From NCBI GenBank assembly GCA_037893225.1, contig JAZGUH010000484.1, positions 1,364,001-1,428,000 of the forward strand: 64,000 nucleotides of DNA, given 5' to 3'. Positions 10,860 through 22,468 of this stretch are shown here, piece after piece. Both the position numbers and the translations under genes were made by a program. The DNA comes from Hippasteria phrygiana. Taxonomy: Eukaryota > Echinodermata > Asteroidea > Valvatida > Goniasteridae. The notes beneath the pieces were generated by a model. That model was not told the origin of the DNA. It saw nothing but the letters and a program-made list of their open reading frames with translations, and searched no databases. Numbering within the stretch: position 1 is the first letter of the stretch; the number at the start of each line of letters is the position of its first letter.

Positions 10860-13800
10860 ACTGACTTCCTTGAGTATATAAAATTGGGGAAATTTTGATG
10901 TCTGGGCAAATTGTAATTTCCTGGAAATAAGTTATTTTCGGGAAATAAATTATTCCACGGATATGTTGATGGCTGGAGAAAATTTCTGAGGAAATTGCTT
11001 TGAAGTATGGAACACTGAACATGCTTTCATCATTTTTTTTGTTCAGACTGTGAATGTCAAGTGTACTAGACGGAGTCTGTCTAGAGTTAAATGTATTCAC
11101 TACCCTCCATGGTTTCCTTTGACACATTTCAAACACTTGAAAACTGACCTTATAAACCATATTGACAAGACACCCCATTCTTTAATATAGGAAAGTGAAC
11201 TAAGCATTGTATATGTAGGTGGTGTATGTTTTCACACAGGGTCAGAAAAAAAAGATAAAATTAACTAACTTGCATTAAAAATTTAATAAATGTGTGACTT
11301 GCTTATTTGTACAATGTATATCCTTACAAGTTTGGACTGAACATGTTCAATGCTCGCTGCTTTCTTTTATTTTAAATGATTAACATTTGGGTACATGTAT
11401 ATATTTGTACCAAGTTAATAGATGTTGGTACATGTACATTCACTTGCATTGCTTTTCGCTTATTCTGAGCAAATTTTCTGTTACATAAATTCTTCCCTTA
11501 AAGCTGTAAATGCCTGTGCTCTTGCTGAAAATTTCAATTAATCAGTGGATTTTCTCAAACAATTAATCGAGGAAAACTATTTTTGAACGAAAGAAATGCT
11601 TACAACACTTTGCAGTCTATTTAACTTTACAGGCGATGGTTGGCATTAACACTAATGTGAAACTTATTAACTGTGCGACTTAACTTCAATTGAATGTTTG
11701 TGTTGTAGAATGTCTAATTGGAAAGCTCCTAACTTGCTTAATGCTAATAAATTAGCAATTCAATTTAAAAATGTATTTTTCGGGGTGCCGCGAAATTTTG
11801 TTTCGGTTGGTTGAAAAAAGTTTGTCATGCTGTTAACCCCCCCCCCCCCCTTAACCCCCCCACCCCCCCCCCCCCCCCCCCCCCCCAACCATAAAATACA
11901 CATGTACGTGTATTTCTAATGATTTCTGTTTAATCTGCTTATTTAGTTCATATTTTTTGCATTTTATTTATAAATATTTTTGGGGCGCCGCATGTTGAAT
12001 TGGCGACAAAGGATTTTTAAAAGTTGATGAAATTATCTACACGTAGTTACCTTTTCTGCCGATTTTTTAATCAGTAGAGGGCGCTCGACTCGGGCTTTCT
12101 GAGCTGCCACAACGCGCAGAACAGGCGGCTATTTGTCTTGGTCCCATGTTTTGGGACCCCCTCATGTCACAACTCTGTCTATAAGGCTCTTTTTGACATG
12201 TCTGGGCTCTGGGTTGCCTGTTGCTTTCTTAAATTTCTGCTGATTACCTCCCCTATGATTGTTTGACTTGGATAAAGAATTACACATACCTTGCATTAAG
12301 TTTGATTTGTGCTTGAGGTCCGCAAGACATTTCTTGAGCCACGTCACAATCGCACTTTGTGTCCAGGTTTTCTGTCGGGGGAAATTGGGATATCAAATTG
12401 TCATGCTTGCGTAGTGGGCTGAAATTTCAGGAGAGCAGATAAGTAATCACAGTATACATTGTATTTTAGTCTGTTGACTCGCAAATGTTTCTCCCCAGAC
12501 GAAAAAAACCCGTAAAATGATTTACAATTTGGGTTACTAAATGCATGTCCATTTTTTTCTAGCTTCATTTATTTTCTTTTTAAAGTGGTAGGCCTATGTG
12601 AAAACACTCGGTTTTTAGTTTTGCCTTTTAAAAAGATATAGGGCCTATGTTGACAGTGCGGCCGCGCCACTTGGGTTGAAAATTCTCCGGGCTGGAAATT
12701 CATTGTCCCTAATTTGACCCCGAATACGACATGCATACGACACCATGGGCGTTTATGGCTTCATCTTTGGATGAAGATTCCGCCTAAACGTACAGCCTGG
12801 CAACAGACCGAATTGAATTCAGCACCCTCAAATTGACAAAGAAAAAACACTTATAGGTTGCCACCAGAAACTCCGAACGGACTTCACGTTTTCTAGACGA
12901 GCTATGATTTTTGGCCCACGGTTTACACGGGCAAGTTTTCAGTAGAACCCCACCTGGGTCTATAGGTCTGAAAATTGGGATAGTTTCTTTGGTATCTATT
13001 GAAGATTTATCCTCTATTTAGATCTGGACCCAGGAAAACTGTAAGGGTGGTAGGGCTGGCAACCTAAAATATGGCCAACCCCACCACCTCTTATAGATCT
13101 GTTGTAGCCCTTTACCTTGAGTGGCTTTTAGCCTTGTATTGCGGGGCGACTTTCATAAAAAGGAAAGCGTGACTGATCAAAAACAACCGTAAATATGAAT
13201 GTGTTAAAACTGTTTTTCGAAAGCGGGAAAGTAGTCGCCAGAATGCAGTGTTGGCCAACATGGTATGGTCTGTGGATGGAGTTAGGAAATACTTTTTGTC
13301 TCTTGATGTCAGAAGTGGCCTGTTCTTTATTCATCATCTACACCCACCCCTCCCGAATATTGATCGGAAGTACTCGGCAGACATCCCCACACATTACCAA
13401 AGCACCTCTTCCCTCTGCATAGCCAGCTATAGTCCGTGAACTGGCAATAACCGTTCTCTTCGCCTCTCGTTGTTCGTTCCAGGATCGCCCGTGTCCCTTA
13501 CCCCCACAGCAGCGCAGGTGCGTCACATACCCGAGACACATAAACTTGCCCAGGGGACATGGGATGAAAAAACACCGGATATTCTATCCCGTCCAAAAAA
13601 ATAAGGAAAAAAACCTTGCCGGCCAGGCGAGAAAGGCAAAATCGTTGGGCGAACTGACTCCGCTAAATGTTTGTTCAGAGCCGGTGTGTGAAACCCAATT
13701 TATGTCCTAAGTTCATTGTCTTCTATATCGGCGGCAAGCAGGTGTTTTTTCCCCAAGTCCCCGGTCGGTTTTTCATCTTCTTTCGTCTCTCTTGGTCAAA

Positions 13801-15390
13801 TTGCAGAAGAACGCTCGAAAAAATTCCTTTCATCGGTTACGGGGAGCGAGCGGCGGAAAGGGGAGTGACCGCGGACCGGGCCGCGGTCTGGACCGTTGGC
13901 TGTTGAGTACCTCGCCTTGGCTCACGGTAACTTTTTGGGCCAATTTCACGGAGCTGCATGCTCAGCACACACACAAAATGCTTAGCACAAAAAAGTCTTG
14001 CTGGTAAAAACAGGTTACCAGCCAAAACTGTATGATTTTCGTGCTAAGCAAACAACAGCTGAATACTATAAAAAATCCACCTACATCACATTATTTGGTA
14101 ATCATGTTTTTACCAAGGAAGACTTTTCATGATCTCATCAGCAGCTCCGTGAAATTGGCTAGTTTCGTATTATCTAATTTGCTATTTTGTTATCCATCTG
14201 TAGTTTGTGGGCCACGCAGATAATAAAAATCAAATCATTGGAGAACAAGCTGAGCTTGTCATTCAAAATAGTGTGTCAATTCCTGCAAATTAAAGTATCT
14301 ATACAAATGGTATACCCAGCAAGATGGTGTACCCCCTCTTGTCCCTATAACCTATACACACTCCAGACTATCAGCCCCCCCCCCCCCCCAGATATTTGAA
14401 AGGAATTCATGAGATTCCGGGAACACAATGACCAACACAAAAGAGGGGGGGGGGGGGGGGGGGGGTCCCTCTGTCCCATATCTTGCTTCAAATGAAAAAC
14501 GGTCATTCGAGTTTTCTCTACTCCTGCTGGATCCAACATAACCCAGCGACAGCAAAATCTGAAGCCTCCTAAATCCAACAGAATCCAACCCAAAAAATTA
14601 CTTTTTGTTCATTGATCTGATCAGCAGATTCTATAAAGAAACGACCCATTCAACAAAATATTGCATGAGGGCGCTGTTCAGAATAGAGGGACCAGGGTTT
14701 GTTTTCTTGGCGGGATAACTTCTCAATTTTTTTTTGACTTTGCAAGCAGTATCGGCTGTATCGAGTGCAGGAATGAGACGAAATGCAACAACTTATGTTA
14801 TACCCTTGCAGGAGGCGCCGCTTGTTATTGTCTTACGGTTCTGTAGAATCATTTTTTGAAACATATCCCAACGTCCCCGCGGGCAATCCGGGTGAAAAAA
14901 AGTCACAGTCTGGCGGGAAACTACTCCGCTGAAGTTCGCCCTTTTGGAGTAAATATTGACATTGGTTTCGTTTTTCCTCCAATCTTCAACCCCGTCAGAA
15001 ATTCCTGTCAATTACAAAAATCGCTGCGTGGGTATGTATTTCATTAGTATCACATAGAAGGTTGAAAACCAATGCCGTGATTTTTTTGTTGGACTCTTTT
15101 TCCAAACATCCAACATGTTCTGTCTATTGAAATGATACCCATAGTCAGCGTGGATGTCTTTGGGGCATAACTTGGGCCTATGTATTGCAGGTAATCATTT
15201 TAGCCAATATTTCTTCTTCTTTTTTACTGAAAAGCACTGACATTGTGCCTTTATAGCATTAATGAAAATTAAATTAAAATAGCCTTGCTATATCTTTAAA
15301 TTTGCTTCCGATCAAAATATTAATATTTGAACGATGTATCAGAATCCTAACACAAACATATAAGTCTGCATTAACCAGTGATTTTTTTAA
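10860..15390. other. Intergenic DNA, no gene seen
   Basis: AT-rich DNA with homopolymer runs (C at 11837-11886, C near 14375-14391, G near 14443-14465), a SINE-like copy at 12938-13163, and scattered words related to CTGAATCCAACA near 14525-14590. The reading frames here are short and have no recognisable domains. Confidence 0.5.
12938..13163 (+). mobile_element. SINE-like element, copy sharing the LINE 3' tail
   Basis: Contains CACCTGGGTCTATAGGTCTG, ATTTATCCTCTATTTAGATC, GGCTGGCAACCTAAAAT and the tail GAGTGGCTTTTAGCCTTG followed by GCGACTTTCATAAAAA. Related copies lie at 42810-42975 and 45060-45432. Confidence 0.6.
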
Positions 15391-15392
15391 AA

Positions 15393-15600
15393 TGCAAGTT
15401 CGCCCAAAACAAGACTATAGCCACGCGAGATACAAAGCTACAAAGAGAAAGAATCAAAGATACAAGAGATAGGAATTAATATTCCTCTTGAAGTAGGAAA
15501 GATCATAAGATGAATGGAAACATGCACCAGGTAAAGAATTCCATAGAAATACAGAACGAGGAAAAAAGCTACTGGCATAGCCTTTTGTTCTACATGCAGC
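15393..15600 (-). mobile_element. LINE 3' fragment, copy 2, most intact ORF end
   Basis: On the minus strand it reads [14 protein letters not shown], then HSSYDLSYFKRNINSYLLYL, to a stop (TCA on plus, 15454-15456) with no interruption. It is followed by a tail ending in GTTTTGGGCGAACTTGCAT. Apart from the strand it matches copy 1 base for base over long stretches. Confidence 0.75.
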
Positions 15601-16460
15601 ATGTTTTACTCTTGCTGCGTGTAGAACAAAATTCTACATGCAGCAAGGGTATATTTGTGGGAACAGACGGAAAGCCAATTTTCATGCTCAGACATCATGG
15701 TTTACAATACTCGATTAAACGTGTGAAGCGTATGACAAGGGGGAGGCTACATTAAATCGCATAGATGTCCCTTTATCCCATGGGTTCAGGATAAATCCTG
15801 TACGCCGTGGAATAAAATAACCTGCTCTCCATAGGGAAAGATACCGTTAGGCCTACCGTCTGTCACTTGAAACGTAAGATGTCGCACGCAACTGCACTCG
15901 CTCTTCGCTGCATTGCCTTCAAATTATGAAAAATATAATACCCAGCTTCAGTAAATTAAACTGTGGCCTTAAAAAAGTCCAGACAGAAACCTGTACAGGA
16001 AAGAAAAACGTGTCCAAGTCACGTCAAGGGTAAAGCTTGCAATTCTGTCGGTTGAAATCATGATGGCCGATGAATATTACATCGGAGCCTTTCCGGGAGA
16101 TGATAACAGCAGCGGAGAAATCTCGGCAACCCCGTGGGGGTTGGGGTGACGCCCGCCGGTACGGGAGGTGTGACCGGCACGTCCCGGCCTTTGATTGGTA
16201 ACCTGTTTAACTTGCGGAGTTGCGTCCCGGGCGAGGAGTGGCCGGAATAAGAAATAGCGCCCACCTAATGAATCTTTTATTCAGAGTTCTTTGCGCCGCA
16301 CTTTGGTTGACACTGTTTGAGGTAGTATACAACATTTGCTTTTGCTGTAATTTTCAGAAATGAATGGATTTGGGGGTATATATTTTATAGAAAATACTGT
16401 AACAATGACCTCTTTAAAGTTCTGCAGGAATTATAATTAGCAGGTCGGGGAACTAGACTA

Positions 16461-16520
16461 TTTCCAACGATGCATGGTCGGCCGACCAACGATGCATGGT
16501 CGGCCGACCATCGCTGGAAA
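16461..16520. repeat. 22-bp tandem duplication of a palindromic word
   Basis: Two exact 22-base units (16466-16487 and 16488-16509) each contain the self-complementary GGTCGGCCGACC. Outer bases TTTCCA and TGGAAA also pair, so the block could form a cruciform or hairpin. Confidence 0.7.
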
Positions 16521-18296
16521 TTGATCCACCTTTCTTGAAAATGACACTTGCCATGATTTCACAGGATGCTTGAGACTCATGATTATTTACTTACAGTCAA
16601 GTAAGAGAATGTTATATTACCTTTAAAGGTAGATGGGAACATGCCCACACCTTGTTATTGTTTTGTATGTGCATACCTACTTCGTAAAATGCAGGATTTC
16701 TTTGTCTTAAAAATATCAAGCTTTTTCCTTTTGTATATAATGACAAAAGTACCCTTAAGGAGACACTTTGTCGTCATTTTTTATACCGGGGGTACCTTAG
16801 GGAGACAAGTGGAATTAGGGAGACATTTCAGTGTCTTCCTAAGTACCCAGCCCCCTAAGGAGTGAGAATTTTACTGTCGAAAGTGAGTTATATCGATAGA
16901 GGATGGTCCAAAACGAAAATATACCAAAATTCGTGGGGGTAGGACAGGGGATATTTGGGTTAGGCACGCGTCTATGGCAAAGACTCCCAAATGACCCATC
17001 GTCGGTAAATATTTAGAATGAAATTATTTTCTGTCGAAACGTTGCAGGTTGTCGGTCTGAAACTATACTAATTTGCCCCAGTTAACGCCATTTCTGGCTT
17101 GCACGGTTATAACTTCGTGCCGTTTTAATTCAGTGTCACGATGAGGAGATTTAGTGGCCCATTTCTCGGATAACATCCTGTCGTTAAATCTATTAATGAC
17201 TGGGAACATTAACTTAACATTTCAGCTCAAATGCACGGATGTTCTTTCAAGGGGAGCTGTTAAAATATGTAGGCTACAGGTTAGATTTCCTTGTCTCCGC
17301 ATTTCAAGCTTCTACTTTTAATTCGCCAATTATAAATTCTAAGCTAAAAGCAAAATTTTGGTAGCTTCCAACCGGGGAAGAAGAATCATATTATTTCACA
17401 CAACTGTTTAGTGGAATGCATTTCTGGTGAAACCAGCAGCTATATGCCAACCGTCCAACCGCACTGTGATGTCTAAGGACTACTTAAAAAGCTATTTCAT
17501 TAAAACAAAATGACGGGAGTGCATTTGCCAAATGAAATCGATTGCATATTAATCAGAAACGTTGCTTAAAGCTTTTTTCTCCGGATGAGAGTAGAGCCAC
17601 CATGTACTTGCCCGTGCCATGATATGAATAAAAGTACGATGGGGGATATTTAAATCAATGTCTTTACACGGGATCTGCACGGGCATTTTTATTCAGCCTT
17701 CTTGGCAACGTGATCCATATTTTTGCTTCAAGCTACCCGGACTAGCCGGCCAGTGCATCGATTATCGCTTCCCCCTGCCCCTCTTCTCCATCCTGCGCGG
17801 GGGGCAGGGGATCTCCGATGTCGGCCTGATGATGTCGGAATTATAAGACGGAGGTAGTTTGAATAATTTTGCCTGGAAGGCCGGCAACCTGTCTGTTGCT
17901 TTGAGTGGTGAAGGACGAGCGAAGGTGTTAAGACAAGGTGTGTTTCTTCATCACGCACACCGGGGTGAACTCGGGTACGACCCAATGGATCGTGGAAAAC
18001 ACTGAGTAGATAAACAAAATAACCACCTAGTAATGAGAAAACGTGTATTATCATGCCCATTGGGACAAGTCATTGAGGGCGCTGTTGCGATTACATTTTG
18101 GGAGGTCGAGTCCAGACCTTCAATTTAACTGAAAAGGGATGTAATCATTCAAGAATTAAATATATCACTATCATCACATTTAAATCAGCTAAAATTCGGC
18201 AACATTTAGTATGCTTAGGTTTTGGTTGTTCTATAGAGCCGCTTGGTTTTGAAAAGGTCATGGCTGGCCCGCCCTCATGTGGTTGCATCAGAAGTG

Positions 18297-20010
18297 ATGG
18301 TGGTGATGACATTGGTGGCGGAGATGGGGATGATGGTGGTGTTGATGATGGTGATAAGGGTGGTTATGGTGGTGTTGGTGTTGGTGTTGGTGTTGGTGGT
18401 GGTGGTGGTGGTGGTGTTGGTGTTGGTGTTGGTGGTGGTGTTGGTGTTGGTGTTGGTGGTGGTGTTGGTGTTGATGGTGTTGTTGGTGTTGGTGTTGGTG
18501 TTGGTGTTGGTGTTGGTGTTGGTGTTGGTGTTGGTGTTGGTGTTGGTGTTGGTGTTGGTGTTGGTGGTGGTGGTGGTGGTGGTGGTGGTGGTGGTGGTGG
18601 TGGTGGTGTTGTTGGTGTTGGTGTTGGTGTTGGTGTTGGTGTTGGTGTTGGTGTTGGTGTTGGTGTTGGTGTTGGTGTTGGTGTTGGTGTTGGTGGTGGT
18701 GGTGGTGGTGGTGGTGGTGGTGGTGGTGGTGGTGGTGTTGGTGTTGGTGTTGGTGTTGGTGTTGGTGTTGGTGTTGGTGTTGGTGTTGGTGTTGGTGTTG
18801 GTGTTGGTGTTGGTGTTGGTGTTGGTGTTGGTGTTGGTGTTGGTGTTGGTGTTGGTGTTGGTGTTGGTGTTGGTGTTGGTGTTGGTGTTGGTGTTGGTGT
18901 TGGTGTTGGTGTTGGTGTTGGTGTTGGTGTTGGTGTTGGTGTTGGTGTTGGTGTTGGTGTTGGTGTTGGTGTTGGTGTTGGTGTTGGTGTTGGTGTTGGT
19001 GTTGGTGTTGGTGTTGGTGTTGGTGTTGGTGTTGGTGTTGGTGTTGGTGTTGGTGTTGGTGTTGGTGTTGGTGTTGGTGTTGGTGTTGGTGTTGGTGTTG
19101 GTGTTGGTGTTGGTGTTGGTGTTGGTGGTGGTGGTGGTGGTGGTGGTGGTGGTGGTGGTGGTGGTGGTGGTGGTGGTGGTGGTGGTGGTGGTGGTGGTGG
19201 TGGTGGTGGTGGTGGTGGTGGTGGTGGTGGTGGTGGTGGTGGTGGTGGTGGTGGTGGTGGTGGTGGTGGTGGTGGTGGTGGTGGTGGTGGTGGTGGTGGT
19301 GGTGGTGGTGGTGGTGGTGGTGGTGGTGGTGGTGGTGGTGGTGGTGGTGGTGGTGGTGGTGGTGGTGGTGGTGGTGGTGGTGGTGGTGGTGGTGGTGGTG
19401 GTGGTGGTGGTGGTGGTGGTGGTGGTGGTGGTGGTGGTGGTGGTGGTGGTGGTGGTGGTGGTGGTGGTGGTGGTGGTGGTGGTGGTGGTGGTGGTGGTGG
19501 TGGTGTTGGTGTTGGTGTTGGTGTTGGTGTTGGTGTTGGTGTTGGTGTTGGTGTTGGTGTTGGTGTGGTGGTGGTGGTGGTGGTGGTGGTGGTGGTGGTG
19601 GTGGTGGTGGTGGTGGTGGTGGTGGTGGTGGTGGTGGTGGTGGTGTTGGTGTTGGTGTTGGTGTTGGTGTTGGTGTTGGTGTTGGTGTTGGTGTTGGTGT
19701 TGGTGTTGGTGTTGGTGTTGGTGTTGGTGTTGGTGTTGGTGTTGGTGTTGGTGTTGGTGTTGGTGTTGGTGTTGGTGTTGGTGGTGTTGTTGGTGTTGTT
19801 GGTGTTGTTGGTGTTGGTGTTGGTGTTGGTGTTGGTGTTGGTGTTGGTGTTGGTGTTGGTGGTGGTGGTGGTGGTGGTGGTGGTGGTGGTGGTGGTGATG
19901 GTGGTGATTGTGGTGATGAGGATGATGGTGATGGTTGTGATGGGATCGTTGTGATGGTTGTGATGGTGGTGATGGTGATCATTGTGATTGATGATGGTGA
20001 TGATGGTAGG
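18297..20010. repeat. Giant GGT / GGTGTT microsatellite
   Basis: Alternating pure blocks of the hexamer GGTGTT and the trimer GGT, with a nearly pure hexamer block at about 18735-19123 and a pure GGT run at about 19124-19503, then degenerate GGTGAT edges. All frames stay open only because the repeat has no stop; the resulting Gly-Val, Val-Leu and His-Gln strings are not proteins. The tract is G-rich on the plus strand and could form two-tier G-quadruplexes. Confidence 0.95.
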
Positions 20011-20051
20011 GAAGGTGGTAATGGTGAGTATGTATAGCTATTCAAACCGTA

Positions 20052-20194
20052 GACCTTTAACAAAGAGGTCAATAGAGTCCACGGTTGAGCCAAGGTCCAC
20101 GGTTGAAAATCGTGTACAAAACCAGTGAAGGTCCTTCCAAAAAAGTACAAACAATAGGAGGACAATATGAGGTCCACGATTGAAGGTGTTTACA
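20052..20194 (+). repeat. Dispersed repeat of about 145 bp, copy 1
   Basis: Begins GACCTTTAACA and ends GATTGAAGGTGTTTAC; it has CACGGTTGA twice and CGTGTACAAAACCA. The GGT/GAT microsatellite continues after it (20204-20320), so it appears inserted into the repeat. Copy 2 is at 37987-38133. Confidence 0.7.
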
Positions 20195-20319
20195 CACTTG
20201 TTTGGTGGTGTGGTGATGGTGGTGTTGATGATGGTGATGGTGGTGATCGTGGTGATGGTGATCATTGTGATTGTGGTGGTCGTGGTGATGAGGATGATGT
20301 GATGGTAAGGATAGTAATG

Positions 20320-21732
20320 GCGTATGATGAGGGTCATCGTCGTTATTGTCGGATGCCTAATCGTTCGTCGTCACGGTTATCTTTGGATTACCTCAAACTC
20401 ACGATCCCACATGGAGCCTGGGTCCTGACTCGAGTGATCCCTGGATGTGTGGCCTCTCTCCGTGCCCAATCTTATTTTATTTCGCTATGATCATTCTTTC
20501 TTGGTGTTTTCACTGGCTCCACCCGCATACAGTCGATGCCAAACCACCAAATCAACTGGTGGACGGGTACCTGCGATGCAAGAGGCTTGAACAACAATAT
20601 CGTTCTGCGGGTCTCGAAGATTCTACAATTCTTGCGCATCTCTGACTTTATACCATGAGTTGACCACCGGGCTCATTAACTCACAGTGCAGTGGATGGGC
20701 ACCTCCGGCCAAAATGTGAAATCAAGACAGAAACCACATATGGACTGGTCACTGGTATTTACGATCAGAATATACTACGATGTCATAGTTATCACATATT
20801 ATTTTAGGCATGTGTTATCACTCAACCATGCTACTTTCTAATAATAAGAAACCCCAATCTATTTTAGCATTTTATGATAATCAAGCGATGTAAAATTATC
20901 AGGTGTTATACACAAAGCCAACATGTAAGTGTTTCTACGCATAACTGATCCCTGCCGGCCTCATGATTTTAAAATACACCGTGTCCCTCGTGATCATAAT
21001 TAAAAAGCACAAGTCAATATTATGCCCATACGGCCTGCTATCTCATGAAAATTGAGCTGCCGCGTTATTGATTTTCATCCACCATCAACGTTTATGATTT
21101 CTGGTCATAAAATGCGGGTATGCCAAGCTCACGGGCCCTCTTAGAAGCATTCCAAATCGGTTTTTGTTTTATGTGTGTGCCACATAATATCAAGAGGAGA
21201 TATTTAATATAAACAAGTGTTGTGCCTGTATAGCATTTAGAAAATGACGGGGACGATAACAGTGCCAGTGTGTGTGTGTGGGGGGGGGGGAGATTTTGGG
21301 TCGATCGAAGGTTGAGCAGCACCAGCAATTGTAGCAAACAGCCCCTACGGCGGCCTGTGTTTACTCTGCGCACGGCAAATATTGTGTAGATATCGGCGAG
21401 GCATTGTCAAGCGGTCGGGACAGGCCCCTCTCGCCTAACGGCGTTGTTCGGGTTTGATTGCTTGGTGGTTGGCTGGCTGGCTGAGGCTGAAGCCAGCCAG
21501 CCAAGCCAGCCTTGCACAGGTGGCTACGGGCACGTATGCTAATCACTGTCAGAAGCAAGCGACAGATTGAGGCGATACAATCACGATAATAAGGCGCGGA
21601 TTATGCGGTGCCATTAAACACAATATGAGCGCGGCCTGTTCATCTGACATCTGCTGGGCTGGCGAACGTGATCGCACATGCATTTGTTAGACCGGCCGTG
21701 TGTGTGTGGTGAGGGGAGGGGGAGCTGATCTG
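20320..21732. other. Intergenic DNA upstream of ATOH8
   Basis: No gene is seen. It holds a TG/G-rich simple repeat near 21271-21290 and the hairpin at 21469-21504. The last part may contain ATOH8 promoter elements. Confidence 0.4.
21469..21504. repeat. Perfect 14-bp-stem hairpin
   Basis: TTGGCTGGCTGGCT (21469-21482), loop of 8, then AGCCAGCCAGCCAA (21491-21504). It is a perfect inverted repeat of the GGCT unit, about 230 bases before the TATA-like site of ATOH8. Confidence 0.8.
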
Positions 21733-21740
21733 TATAAAAG
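21733..21740 (+). promoter_or_regulatory. TATA-like box upstream of ATOH8
   Basis: TATAAAAG in GC-rich DNA, about 730 bases before the ATOH8 start codon. If used, it would give a 5' UTR of about 700 bases carrying several upstream ATGs. There is no transcript evidence. Confidence 0.35.
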
Positions 21741-22468
21741 GCAAGGACAGATACACCACCCAAAACCGTCTTGTGAAACGCTGTATCGCATTATTATTAT
21801 TAGCCAACCTGGAGGTGTAACATCATCTGGACCCCGTCAACCAACCGATGAACTCTCTCAGGAGGGATATCAACTGACAAGGTCTGGCCGAGATTCGGTC
21901 AAATCTCTCGGCAGTGTTTCCCACCAGTCTGGTGCGAAGGATAATCACCACTGCGAGCCCGTACGGACCCGCAGAGAAACTTGAATACCCAAAGACCCCC
22001 ACCGACCCGAAACAGGGTGAGCATTGAAAGAGTTGATCGAAACCCAAGCGAGTTTTGTCCGCATCTAACCAGCTGGGCAATATTGCACGACCGTGCAAGG
22101 TGATCGTTTTACTCCGCCAAGCTAGGAGCTCCTCGCGGGTCGCCGTGGTAATCTGCGCGAGATTACATCCGCATATTACGCATCGCATTAGGAATTCTCG
22201 AGGCCCTGAAACATCTGGGCTGTCTGACTTGAATTGGCTCGTGTCGAGTGTTGCCTGGCCGGCTGGATTACTCGTAACTGTACGCTGTGTACACACGCCA
22301 CACACATTGAGCTCACCAGACATCTAGTACCGCTCGCGCACAGTGTGCGGCCTGTTATGCATTCGTGAATGAACAAACAGGCCCGGCCGTGTGTTTTCCT
22401 AAGAGAAACGGGAAGGACAAAAATCTGCCACAGTATTTCTTCAATTCGAGAGTGGCTGTCCTGGTGAT

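Noticed and set aside
18098..20177. Reading frames of 550-630 codons on both strands across the GGT tract
   Set aside because: They are artefacts of a stop-free microsatellite; the translations are pure Gly/Val, Val/Leu/Trp or His/Gln/Pro strings with no normal protein sequence.
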